DNA of 64,000 nucleotides from Aquatica leii. Lineage: Eukaryota > Arthropoda > Insecta > Coleoptera > Lampyridae. Below the pieces are notes generated by a model, which was given only the letters and a program-made list of their open reading frames with translations, had not been told where the DNA came from and did not search any database. Below, piece by piece: positions 1 through 11,239 of this stretch (position 1 is its first letter; the number at the start of each line of letters is the position of its first letter). Position numbers and translations under genes: made by a program. Where the stretch lies: NCBI GenBank assembly GCA_035610365.1, contig CM069432.1, positions 22,382,354 through 22,446,353 of the forward strand, given 5' to 3'.

Positions 1-1466
1 CTATTTTACAAACGTCCCTGGGAGGCGCGTTTTGCTGCTATGCCACCAATACGTGAATTGCTCAGTAGAGGTATCCCTTGAGTAATTCTTAAGAACTGAT
101 ACAAGCTTTTGTGGTTTTACGAACCTGCACGGCCAACTCACAATATTCGGAGAGAGGGGAGGTCCACACTAAATACAGGAAAGATGTTGCAGGGCGCCAG
201 AGCTTATCCCAAAGTGATTCTCTATCTTGCTCAGGACAGAACGGTATAAACTTGTAACACTATGTTAGGTCCGTAATTCCTCTACTCAGCTGTTCGAGTA
301 GTCAAAAGTAATTAGTTGGTAACGATAGTCACAGGAGACAGGTATGTTGTCATAAAAGAATAACTAACCACAATAACAATTTTAATGTAGAATCGCTGAT
401 GATTATCACAGAATATAAAACTTCTCAATACAGAAATGCCAGTAGTATAGGCAACACACCGTACATAAGTAAACTACAGTAAAATATATAGCGAAGAATA
501 GTTTGTAGTAAATATCGTTTACATAATTAGGAATATGGCATTACTGACAATAAGACAAAAATAATTAGTATGGCATTAACATTAAATTATCACAATAATT
601 AAGGGTACGATACAGCATACGTAGTATAAGCAAATTTACTAACTAAATGGTACTACAATTACGGTAATCAGTACGGAAATACTATTAGTGAAAGTTTCGT
701 GAGTAACCTCGTTGACGACGAAAGAAAAGATATAAAAACACTTACCACAAATACAGGAATTCCCCAATGTGCGACGAAAGTACTTTCCTCGACACGTACC
801 CTGTAAGTAATTTGAATCGCAAATCGTGTCAACCTAATATCTCACGAAATCCAAATCTACAAAATCATTACTTAAATTTTAAAGTATACACATAACACAA
901 CCCGAAAATCGGATGCTGTTATACCCCTTTTCTGTGATTTATGCAGGTATCTGCCGCCTGAGTAGAATCTCGACAGTTCTTAGTTAACCTCGATACATTC
1001 GGTTTTTGCCATAAGTCGTATGCCTCATAGAATATTTGTTTGACGAAATGGTTATTCGAAATGGATTCCTCATTAACAATTAACAATTAGAACGAAGTAC
1101 TGGCACGTGGCGGAACGGCCGGTGACGACGCAAACGAATTATAAGTGTTATACACTTATAGATTGGTCCCCATGACGGTGGATAAGTTTAGAAAATGTTC
1201 ACTCGTCAATTCGCCGGCCATTTTATGTAGTTTTCAAATTGAAGAACTCGTCGTAAATGACAGTCACGCGTAAACGATCGTTAGGGGGCGTCCAAACCGT
1301 AAATTAATTCCACGTTGGGAATACATAGGCGTGCGCAGAGAAAATTTCGTCCCTAGCAACATAGGCGTGCATAAAGAAAATTCGACCGTAACAGAACTCT
1401 AATCCGAGATGTGATAACTGTGCCAAGAGATCAATGATCACAGATATTTATGGTAACAGCCTTTTT
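1..1466. other. AT-rich non-coding stretch, nothing recognised
   Basis: I see no open frame of interest, no RNA gene and no transposon domain here. A short phrase containing cataggcgtgc followed by an agaaaatt-type run occurs twice near 1324-1384, which suggests a small local duplication before the minisatellite begins. Confidence 0.5.
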
Positions 1467-2960
1467 TATGTGTGAATGTCCATAGGATATGTTTGTGCAG
1501 ATGTCCATAAAACATCTTTGTGTGGACGTCCATAGGACATGTTTGTACGGGTGTCCATAGAACATCTTTGTGTGGATGTCTATAGAACATTTTTTTGTGA
1601 ATGTTCATAGTACATGTTTGTGCGGATTTGCATAGAGCATGCTTGTGGTGATGTCCATAGAACATCTTTGTGTGGATGTCCATAGCACATTTTTGTGTGG
1701 ATATTCATAGGAAATTTTTGTGCGGATGTGGATGTCCATAGGATATGCTTGGAGCGGATGTGCATAGAACATCTTTGTATGAACGTCCATAGAACATTTT
1801 TGTGTGAATGTCCATAGTACATGTTTGTGCGGATATGCATAGAACATGCTTGTGGGGATGTCCATAGCACGTTTTTGTGTGGATATTCATAGGACGTTTT
1901 TGTACGGATGTCCATCGAACATCTTTGTGTGGATGTCCATAGGACGTGTTTGAGCGGATGTGCATAGAACATCTTTGTGTGGATGTCCATAGAACATTTT
2001 TGTGTGAATGTTCATAGTATATGTTTGTGCGGATATACATAGAACATGCTTGGGATGTCCATAGCACATTCTTGTGTGGATATTCATAGGACGTTTTTCT
2101 GCGGAAGTCCGTAGAACATCTTTTTGTCGATGTCCATAGAACATTCTTATGGGAATGTGCATAGAACATCTTTGTGTGGATGTCCATAGAACATTTTTGT
2201 GTGAATGTCCATAGTTCATGTTTGTGCAGATGTGAATAGAACATGCTCGTAAGGATGTCCATAGCACATTCTTGTGTGGATATTCATAGGACGTTTTTGT
2301 GCGGATGTCCAACGAACATGCTATTGTGGGGATGTCCATAGAACATCTTTGTGGGGATGTCCATAGAACATTTTTGTGTGAATGTTCATAGTATATGTTT
2401 GTGCGGATATACATAGAACATGCTTGGGATGTCCATAGCACATTCTTGTGTGGGTATTCATAGGACGTTTTTGTGCGGATGTCCAACGAACATGTTTGTG
2501 TGGATGTCCATAGGACATGTTTGAGCTGATGTGCATAGAACATCTTAGTGTGGATGTCCATAGAACATTTTTGTGTGAATATCTATACCATATGTTTGTG
2601 CGGATGTACATAGAACATGCTATTGTGGGAATGTCCATAGAACATCTTTGTGGGGATGTCCATAGAACATCTCTATGTGGATGTTCATAGGACATGTTTG
2701 AGCGGGTGTGCATAAAACATGCTTGTGGGGATGTCCATAGAATATCTTTGTGTGGATGTCTATAGCACATTCTTGTGTGGATATCCATAGGACATCTTTG
2801 TGTGAATATCCACAGGACATGTTTGAGCGGATGTGCATAGAGAACATCTTTGCGTGAATGCCCATATTACATTTTTGTATCAATGTCCATAGGACGTGTT
2901 TGAGCGGATGTGCCTAGAACATTCTTGTGTGGATGTCGACAGAAACAAAACACTTTAGTG
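1467..2960. repeat. 25-bp minisatellite array
   Basis: About 60 head-to-tail units of a 25-bp motif, roughly gtccatagaacatctttgtg followed by tggat, run across the interval with point variation and a few small indels. Because 25 is not a multiple of 3, three units make a 75-bp coding period, and the unit lacks stop codons in all three minus frames. This produces long overlapping minus-strand open frames with a 25-residue His/Lys/Met-rich periodicity in every frame. That is a property of the repeat and not evidence of a protein. The array decays after about 2950, with scattered half-units to about 3130. Confidence 0.93.
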
Positions 2961-3160
2961 AGGATCTCCATAGGTCGTGTTTGTGCGGATATACATTAGA
3001 ACATGTTTGTCCATAAGTAATTTTTGTGTCTTATGGACATTCAAGGTTGTGACACCTGAACGTCCTATGGATGTACAATGGAAGTCCATAGTACTTAATA
3101 TGGATATCTTATGGACACCGAAATGTCCACACCAAGATAACCTAGATGTTTTACTGCTAT

Positions 3161-3478
3161 AAGGGTTAAAATTGGGATTACCCTGACGAACGAGATGAGC
3201 CAGTTTAAATTCAAATAACATTAATTACGATGGAGGTTAAACCGACATCCCAACTTGTTGATTGCAAAAGGTTAGAAATTACGCAAAAGCACGCATGCTA
3301 TTTCGAAGGTACACTTAAAAAAGCAAAGTAAGATTAGAAACGATTGCTATCAACCGTGTTTTAAGTCAGATCGAGAATAGCAATTTTGGAAAAGTTTTGC
3401 AGTTGAGGAAGATGCTAATTGAGCAATAACAGATGTTGACGGAATTCATGACAAATCAACGATCTGTTAACGATTTGC
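3161..3478. other. Spacer after the minisatellite
   Basis: AT-rich sequence between the degenerate minisatellite edge and the retroelement remnant. No coding or structural signal was recognised. Confidence 0.4.
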
Positions 3479-4470
3479 TTGTTGGCTTCAGTCACTCGAA
3501 GTCCTGGATCGGAATCATCATCTCGATTGGACAACGACGGTCCATCCGTTGTTCAGATATCTAATGCACGTTTTGCCGCTGCCTCTACTCCAATCGCCAC
3601 GTCAACTAGCCTGGTTACCCGCATTTTGCTTAATTCTGAGGTAACCCCATCGTCACCCAACCGAGATTTAGATAGCTCTTTGAAAACTGTAGCGTTCAAT
3701 CTGTTAAGCGAGGCACCGTTACAAACTGCAGTTGACAAACCTGTTTTTTCGGCTAGGGTAAATTCATCTTAAAAGTTTTCTACGTCGCTTCGATCGATAC
3801 TTTATTTCTTTATCTGAAATGGTAAATATTATTATAGAGTATCTACGCGGTAGCGCTTCTGATTGGGCCAATTTAAAACAAGGTACCTGGCCAAGGCTCC
3901 GTTGTTTTAAGGATGATTTTATGTTTCATTATTGGTCTGAAAATCAACAGTAATTGGAAAGACAACGTTTACGTGCTATGCTTTTTCTATGGATGAATAA
4001 TTTCTTGAAGCAGACAAACTTTTTGATCCTCCCTTTTTCTGAAACAGTATTCTGAAATTATGAAACAGTTGCCTGGACGTACAGAATCGTTATGGACTGT
4101 AATACTTAGCGGGCGCATTAGCGTTTTGAAAGACAAAAGGTTCCTGCTAGCAAACGGGTTCGGCTACAAACCATGCGCGATATAGCGCCTTTACCGCAGT
4201 TGTTTAGCGTCCCGCCGTCTGCTGTGCCTTCCCGGTCGTCGAAAAACGCCTGTGTTGCTCAAGTCTATTGTAAAAGTTATTGCTGACAAGTCGTTACCGT
4301 TTAGCGATATTCAGCTCCTTTACATACGCACCACGCAGTCATGTCCGGACCTCTTACGTGCATTAAGTTTTCTTATTCTGCGAGGGCAGTGTGTCAGTAC
4401 CAGAGTTTCCTAGTGTCCCTGGAACTTTTTCGGTTGTTATCCGCTCTGTTATCCTGGTTACGGCACCAAA
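3479..4470 (+). mobile_element. Decayed LTR-retrotransposon gag remnant
   Basis: A Ser/Thr-rich open stretch (3479-3772) is followed, in another frame, by a 44-codon piece (3819-3953). That piece reads YLRGSASDW, then a W and an aromatic FKDDF...HYW pattern, which resembles the core of retrotransposon gag proteins (L-x-G-x-A-x-x-W, then W-x-x-F-x-x-x-F). Beyond it, several frames carry stops, with basic gag-like text around 4140-4200. No protease, reverse transcriptase or paired LTRs were seen. The assignment to an LTR retroelement rests on this short motif and is tentative. Confidence 0.4.
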
Positions 4471-5195
4471 ATTTGTGATGTAACCCACAAGTATTTAAAA
4501 ATTAAAACTCGCGAACCAAAAGTATGTAGCGATATTTCGCCCTGTATTAAGTTAAATAAAACACACTAAAAAAAATAATCGCATAGTTTTTATTCTACTG
4601 TAACTCGTTAAGCTTTAACCGAAATTTCCTATTTATATACGTCGGAAAGTTAGCACAACAATTAAACAAATACACAGATATGATAACAAATTTAAATCCC
4701 AACACATATAAACACGTGCACAAACATCATTTTTAACTAAAGAAGTTATATAACCGGCTCTTCCACCAGTGAGTACTAGGGTCCTGGTTACGAATCAACT
4801 TAGCTAAAGTTAACAGCCGTTCACAGTTAAAACGAATTAAGCCGGGTACGTAGCGGTGATTGACAAATGACCAGGAACAGGTCGTGCAAGAAAGGTCTTT
4901 CTGGAAACGGGTTTCGGAAGCAAGGTTACTTTCTAGTTACGCATTGGATGCATTTGAGCGGGACGAGTTGCGTGCTTCTAAACGTAGAGGTGGGGCAAAG
5001 CTCACGCGTAATTAAAGAACATTTATAATCAATTTTAAAAACCATTTCAGCCACCTTGACTGTTTCGTCATGCGCGATCATAAAAGACCCGATTAAAATC
5101 ATTTGTTTAAAAAAAATTTCTATTAAAAAAGGTATACATAAAAACATGAAAATACTGATAAAAAACAATAAAAAAAAACATAGCAGGTAACTTAG
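4471..5195. other. Region downstream of XPC
   Basis: AT-rich sequence between the retroelement remnant and the XPC stop codon. It should hold the XPC 3' UTR on the minus strand. I do not see a perfect AATAAA close to the stop. The 11-mer tcctggttacg occurs twice (near 4449 and 4782). Confidence 0.4.
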
Positions 5196-5423
5196 TTAAT
5201 CGGATTCGGAATCGCTACAAATGCGACGCTTCTTGGAAACAAACCTGGGACCTTTCGTTTTTCTCTTTGTCCCTTTACTGACTTCCGATTGTGACGATTC
5301 TTTAAAATTGTATTTTGCGTTTAGTCTCTCTCTGATCAATAACCCTTTAATTAGTTTCTTCCAGTTACCGTATACTCGTTTTTCGAGTTTTTCCAACTCG
5401 CGCTTTTCTTGTTCTTCTTGTTC
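5196..5423 (-). CDS. XPC: XPC coding exon 6 (C terminus)
   Basis: Acceptor TTAAACAG, then an E/K/Q-rich helix, [15 protein letters not shown] (centrin-binding W-x2-L-x3-L pattern), a basic patch and an acidic SDSESD end followed by TAA. Confidence 0.94.
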   Translation of the reverse strand, partial: EQEEQEKRELEKLEKRVYGNWKKLIKGLLIRERLNAKYNFKESSQSEVSKGTKRKTKGPRFVSKKRRICSDSESD

Positions 5424-8400
5424 CTGTTTAAAATTGTTAGAAAAGAATGGCATCAAATAGATTATCATACCACATGCCACGCAGCAACTAAAGTCTCTTC
5501 GAATTCCTCGCAGACCACGTAACCGTCATATATAGGATGGTTCCATCCCGAATGAAAATCGAAACCAATAAGAGCGGGTGCTGTATCTATGTTTAATTTC
5601 CTGGCGACTTTGTTTAATCCTGGTACTAATTCACAGAATGTAACCAAAGAAATAGTCGTAGGAGATACTTACACTTTAAGTGGACTGTTCCTTTCGGTAA
5701 CATACACGGTTTGAACAATTCGACGCTTCCGTACGCACTTTTTGGTACAATTCCATTTTCTGCGGTAGGAGGTATGTAATCATCGATTTGCCAATTTCCA
5801 AACACTTCTAGAGGTAGATCCGTTATCGTTTTTCCCGATAACTAAAACAAAAATATATAGTTTCCCAAGTTTCTTGGAAATTGGTTCGCATCAACGTTTC
5901 GCCCCCGATTATAAGAAACTTCACCAAGCCCCCAACCAAGAAGAAACGCGTCCTGATGAAGCATATTATAGAAGCGAGCAACGTTGAAACTATTTAATTA
6001 CTTTGTCATATTTTGGTCGCGCTTTAACAATTTTGTAAGGTTTTTCCCCAAGCTTAACAACTTTAGCGTGCTTCATCCAAATTTCTCGGGAGTGCAGCAC
6101 ATGCACACATTCCCGTGCATAGACAGGCTCGTTTCGAATAAATCCTAAAGGAGGTGGGTCCGGTGGGTACAATGCTTCAAACTTCAATAAATGCCTTTTT
6201 AGAACGTACAGCGGATGGTTTTTATATCTAAAACACAAAAACTAACAAAGTTATTGTTTTTAAAAGCTACTCACTCTGAGATTGTAGTAGGAAGTGGTTT
6301 CTCTAATTGTAATCGCGCTAAATCCTCATCCTCTTCTTTATCGCGAGCAGTTTTCTGACCGATGTATGGCCTCAAAGTTTCTGTCCACCATTTGGAATCG
6401 ATCCTCAATTTTCTGGTAGTAGTGTTCCAGTTAGGACAATACCTTTGCGTTACGTCTTTGATAGCGTGGTTATTGTTCCACGTTATTATGTAAGAAATTG
6501 GATGCGAAGCGCGCGACTGCAATTGTTTTTTTTTTATAGAGTAGGTACCGTACACCACACGGAAGTACTTACGTACAACCCACTGACACAATGCACCGCT
6601 CCTTTGACTACATCAACGCTAATCCACTTTTCCTCTGCTTCTAAGAATACTTCAATCCAAACATCGTCGCCCTTCTTTTTCTTCTCCTCTGGTTCGCTAG
6701 CACCCTTCGGATTGACTCTGCGTTTTACTTTCACCTTCTCTTCCAAAAACTCTTCATCGCTGTGGTACTTCTTCTGAACCGCTTCTGGAGCATAATCACT
6801 GTCATCATCAGACATTTTTTTGGATTTACGACTTTTTGCTAACTTAGCACGACCCCTCTCCTTTTCCTCCTTTATCCTATTCTTCATAATCGACACGATG
6901 TCGTCTTTTACATCGCCTTTACCTCGAGTTTTCGTACTAGAAAGCGAACTTCGTTTAGATTCGCCCTTTTTCAAATCTTTATTATTCTTAGAGTTCGCCT
7001 TAAAATCGTCATCGGATTCTTCCTCCGCATCTTTATAATTCGGAAGAGATTTTAATCTCCTAGGGTGATTTTTAACGCACGGAGTTTCGTTTGTTTTTAT
7101 CCTCTTTAGATTAGGTTTCTTCTTTGTTGTTTCGTCGTCACTACTATCATCCGCTCCATCCAATTGTGTAATTTTTCGGTTTCGAGACGATCGCTTTGGA
7201 GGTTCCTTACTTTTATTCCTCTCGGATTTTTTCGTATTTGATTCGCCATCCTTTTTGACCTTTTCAACTTTGAGATTACTTAAATTAGGCTTCTTGTTCT
7301 TTACATCGAGTTCGTTTTTACTTAAAGGATTTTTCGTATTTACTCTTTGACCGTCTTTGGAATCTTTTTTAAAAACAGGTTCTTTTGCAGGTTTTTGTTT
7401 AACATCGGTCACTGTTTTCTCTGCGGTGTTACTTTTTTTAACTTTAGCGTCATTTTTAGAAACCACGTTGCTTTTCCTTTTCCCTTTCGTCGTAGTTTTA
7501 TCTTTTGCTTCAACTGTTTCCTCAGCTTTTTTTGCATCAGGAGATTTCTTATCAAGATCTTTTACTTCTTGTTTTGGGATTTTATCGCTAGAATTTGTTA
7601 AAGCTTTTGCACTTAACGAATGGAGCTCGCTGTTGGGTGGTCGTAACGGTAACACTTGAAACGATAGTACCAATCTGCATTGAATTCCAAGAGAACGCAA
7701 GATACAAATAAATATGTAAACTAACATTTTCTTGTTGTAAGCTTGTTTACGAGTTAACTGCAATTTTAAGACTTTTTCCAAGGACCATTGTTTCGAAATT
7801 TGCTTATCCACTACGGAGATCGTTTTTTTATACCAATTTACGATTTGTTCCAAATAACTCAAATCTGTTCTTTGTGGAGGATAGCAATGTTGCGACGGAA
7901 TCAGAGATAAAGAAAGTGCCAGAAGACCTTCTCCGTTTAACACTTTGTTAATGTAATTGCCATGGGCGATCCAACAAAGTAGATGCACCTTATGGATTAA
8001 AATTTGATTTTCTTTTTTGATCCTGTTCAAACGTCGTTTCATGGAAGCGACCAAATCGACTCCTTTCTTCTTTTTTATAGTATCGGGCATCGCAACCGTT
8101 ATTTGTACACCCTCTTTAGGCACAGAAGAAGAAGGTTTCGCCTCGGCTTCTTCCACTTCGTGCCAATCTTCTTTATCCGAGTCGGAACACGATTCAAAAT
8201 CGCTCGAATGAATAGATTTCCGAAACCCTTCGGGTTCGTTAACTTTCATTTCTCCCAAAGAAAGCAAATTTGTAATATCATCGTCCATTGAGTCGTTTTG
8301 AAGTTTCTGCGTTTCTTTTTTACGCGCTTCATATTTTTGTACCATCTGCTTTGCCTCTTCGATTTGTTTCGTGTAATTATGTAGTTGTTCAAAGTTTAGT

Positions 8401-8750
8401 TTAGAAGAGTGCGGCACAACTTTTGTTGCTGAGTCTTCTTTCTTAGATTCCACGCATATTTCTTTATCGGATTCTGATTCGGAATCGCTAAGTCTGTTTG
8501 TGTCCGCAAAGATGTCGTTTTCGATATCATCGAAGCTTTTTATTGCGTCGCTCTTTCCAACTTGGAAAAAACTAGATGTTAAATCGATTTGATCGGCTGG
8601 TTGTAAGTAGTTCTCGATGTCGCTTTCGGAAGAAGAATCATCCTGTTTTTCTTTATGTTTTTTCTTGGCTGTCGTCGGTTTAGGTAATTGTTCGGCGGCG
8701 GTACTGTTTGCAGTTGTTGATCGTTTTGTATTTCTAATGGAACGTCGCAT
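5196..8750 (-). CDS. XPC: XPC/Rad4 DNA damage recognition protein, 6 exons
   Basis: Complete coding sequence of xeroderma pigmentosum group C protein, the damage sensor that opens global-genome nucleotide excision repair in the nucleus, usually with RAD23 and centrin. Exons (minus strand, 5' to 3'): 8750-6573, 6516-6275, 6227-6002, 5841-5673, 5625-5471, 5423-5196. All introns are short (45-160 bp), with GT-AG ends and matching phases, giving 1065 aa against 940 in human. Exon 1 encodes an acidic/basic disordered N terminus (aa 1-230), the first half of the transglutaminase-like Rad4 domain (about 240-370), a Lys/Ser/Glu-rich insert of about 310 aa, and the domain's second half. Exons 2-5 encode the DNA-binding beta-hairpin domains BHD1-3 (about 799-988). 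Exon 6 carries the centrin-binding pattern W1011, L1014, L1018. The start is the first ATG of the long frame. The protein looks intact. Confidence 0.96.
5471..5625 (-). CDS. XPC: XPC coding exon 5
   Basis: Acceptor GAATTAG; donor GTG|GTATGA in phase 0 (aa 939-990). Contains [14 protein letters not shown] and [20 protein letters not shown], the hallmark end of BHD3. Confidence 0.94.
5673..5841 (-). CDS. XPC: XPC coding exon 4
   Basis: Acceptor TTTTAG; donor AAGT|GTAAGT in phase 1 (aa 883-939). Contains [13 protein letters not shown] and the [18 protein letters not shown] strand of BHD2/BHD3, matching the FGYWQ...PPVA region of vertebrate XPC. Confidence 0.92.
6002..6227 (-). CDS. XPC: XPC coding exon 3
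   Basis: Acceptor TTTTAG; donor AAA|GTAATT in phase 0 (aa 807-882). Carries the BHD1/BHD2 signatures [15 protein letters not shown] and [11 protein letters not shown]. Confidence 0.93.
6275..6516 (-). CDS. XPC: XPC coding exon 2
   Basis: Follows TTGCAG and ends GA|GTGAGT in phase 2 (aa 727-807). It contains the family-typical [10 protein letters not shown] and WWTETLRPY segments that close the transglutaminase-like domain and lead into BHD1. Confidence 0.95.
6573..8750 (-). CDS. XPC: XPC coding exon 1
   Basis: 726 codons, ending TAC|GTAAGT in phase 0. It holds the charged N terminus, the helical half of the Rad4 transglutaminase fold ([14 protein letters not shown] region, then the [13 protein letters not shown] region at about aa 351-364), the long Lys-rich insert, and the [13 protein letters not shown] strand that resumes the fold. 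Confidence 0.95.
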
Positions 8751-9730
8751 TTTTTGTACCTTTAAAAACGCGTGTCAAAATAAGTTTTAAACATAAAACA
8801 TTCAGTAATTACTACGTACTGCACCAACAAAAAAAGTACAATGGATGCAAAACGGATTAAACAAAATGGTGTGCCTCCTCATTACATTCGTGTTGTAACT
8901 TATCAAAAATAAACCTTGTAATACTCTTTAATGTAGTTTCGGTCAGGTTACAATTAAAATTATACTAAATGTTATTGACCAACAAGAGTAGAAGTAAAAG
9001 AAGAACATAATAATAAAAGAAACATCGCCAGTGGCCTACGCGGATCAAATAAAAATACATTAGAGATGTTTACAGAGATGACAAAGTACATGAAAATCAA
9101 AAGGAAAGAATAATTGTCAATGTAACTAAAGAAAGATAACGATGTTCGTAAGCTACAATCAAAAAACAGATAGTAACGTCATCTTCTATACAAATGGCGC
9201 ATGTTAGAATGTGTTTTGTTTTAGTCCTTAGGAACAGCACTCTTTTGATTTAAATGTATAGAAACAAAAATCTATTCGACCTATGTTACGACACTGGATT
9301 TTATCATTCTGTAACATGAATATCTGTATTATTTTCTTGGCGACAAAAGATAGGGTGCTTTTCTATTTAGAAAAAAATACATGTGCTTACAGCAAACATT
9401 TTTAGTACGTCCCTGATTAGTTTTGACATTGACGCAAAATTACTAATGTCCTAACCTAAAATTCGGCTGTTTATCTACCTTTGGCGCCTTTAAAGAAATG
9501 TGCCCACAAATTACCAACAAAAATGGCTCACGAGTTGCACTGTATTACATTAAAGCATTTGTAACAGCCTACTTACTAAATGATTATTGATTATAAGTTT
9601 ACCATTTAATTAAAAATTACTTACTTGTAAGGTCCCTGAGCGATAATTAATAACACTATAATTAATAAACTCGCAAATAATGATTTTAAGTGGTGTAACA
9701 AAGATCGTGTTTTATTTGAATAAGCTTTTT

Positions 9731-9782
9731 GTTATAATGGTTAGAACGCGCCAGTGGTGGCGAAGTTTAAGGTTCAGATCAA
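9731..9782 (+). other. tRNA-like A-box and B-box pair
   Basis: The segment ataatggttagaacg (A-box-like, with GG at 9739-9740) is followed 31 nt later by ggttcagatc (B-box-like, from 9771). Spacing is close to a tRNA. No convincing acceptor or T stem can be paired, so this is at best a decayed tRNA or the head of a tRNA-derived SINE. Confidence 0.2.
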
Positions 9783-10410
9783 GGTCGCGAAAGCGGCACG
9801 GCTCCTTTGAACATTTTTCGGCGAATTCCTACTGAATAATTCATGTCGTTTCACAAAAAATTTTATTACCTGTTTCTAAAATGCTGTTACTTTCGTAATA
9901 TTGCATAATATATTTCGTTGCATGGTTTAAATAACCAGTGGTGTAGATTAGGCATAAGCGTCGCCCCTAAAAAAAACATGCAGCTATTTTTGAATATTCG
10001 TTAAGTTCTTTCTGGCATTTATTTTGTATTGATAAAGTCAGGTTTTGTTATCTTACAAAAATATGTTTGGAGAAATTTGAACAATTATTTAGTTATACCT
10101 ACATTTCGAAAATCCGTTTCTCTTCCAGATCGACTGTGGTCAGTCTCAAAACCCGGAGTAATAAACTGAAAAAAGAATTTTACATTGTCAATCAAAATAT
10201 AGAATTAAATATAGTTAAAACGACACTATATCACAATGTTTATAAGCAAAATCTTTGCACATTCGATGTACGTACATATTACGTGTATGAAAAAATGTAC
10301 GTAAGATATACCAGAAATAGACATACAATGGACATGACTAGATTCTAAAAGCCCGCTCAAAAGTTAAAAAGCATATAACTATTTTGTCAAATACCCCAAG
10401 CATCTATAAA

Positions 10411-10495
10411 TAATCAACGACGTTAAATAAACGTAACTTTTATCCCCTGAGAGTAACGTCGCAAAATTTATGCCATTCTATTGACCAAATAATGA
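10411..10495 (+). repeat. Dispersed repeat, copy 1
   Basis: About 85 bp (gacgttaaa...aacgtaact...gagagtaac...tttatgcc...attggaccaaat-type text) reappear with moderate divergence at 57507-57590. The palindromic gacgttaa/ttaacgt text suggests the end of a small inverted-repeat transposon. Confidence 0.55.
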
Positions 10496-11239
10496 CGCTT
10501 TCCAAGATCAGTGTCGAAGAGTCCTCTGATACTGAAATTCTATCCTTGATAAAAATGGGTTCTTCCTGCCAAGACTCTGTTTATGTATGTTCAAGCAGCT
10601 GGTTCAAAAAAGTTAATGATCCTTCCAAAAAATCCGTGATTTTTATCTAAAGATTAACTGTAGTCGCAAAACCTCACTCACTTTTAAAGTCTGCAGATGA
10701 AACTAGAACGACATTAATGAAGATCCTTAATCCTCAGAATTACGACCTAAAACTTGACCAAGTTACAAAGATCTCAATAAGGCTCGTATCCGAGCGGACT
10801 GACTTGTCTAAAATAACTGTGGCAAAGCACTAAGCAAATCTTACCGAGAATTTCGAAGATTGACGTTTCTTGTATCCTTTCGCCTGAGCAACTCTGGTTT
10901 CGCTTCAATATGCGAATAAATCTTTCACATGTGGTTAAAGCTCAGGTAATAGATATTTTCTAAATTGTGAGTAAACTACGATTGCTGGTATAAAGACCAG
11001 GTTGTATTTATTTATTTAGTATATTGCGAGTTTCTATTAGTGTGAGTTCTTTACCACGGAAAGCTTTAGAACCCTACCTCCTCGACGTTAAAAGTGGGTA
11101 TCGAAGCTCAGGTAATAAGACCTATACGATAATAATCTTCTGTTGCACGGATAAAAGGGTAAGTCGGCAATAGCCGACTGGTCGTAATCCTAGAAAGCAA
11201 CTTCTCCTACTCTCTCAACCTCCATTAAGAAGGTTTAAT

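Noticed and set aside
1580-2883. Overlapping minus-strand ORFs up to 224 codons in the minisatellite
   Set aside because: All three frames are open at once because the 25-bp unit lacks stops; this is repeat-driven. No initiation context or partner exon was seen.
7347-8291. Plus-strand Phe/Ser-rich ORFs across XPC exon 1
   Set aside because: They are antisense shadows of the Lys/Glu-rich XPC frame.
9722-9795. Functional tRNA gene on plus
   Set aside because: A- and B-box-like text is present with near-correct spacing, but acceptor, anticodon and T stems do not pair, so it was kept only as a low-confidence tRNA-like fragment.
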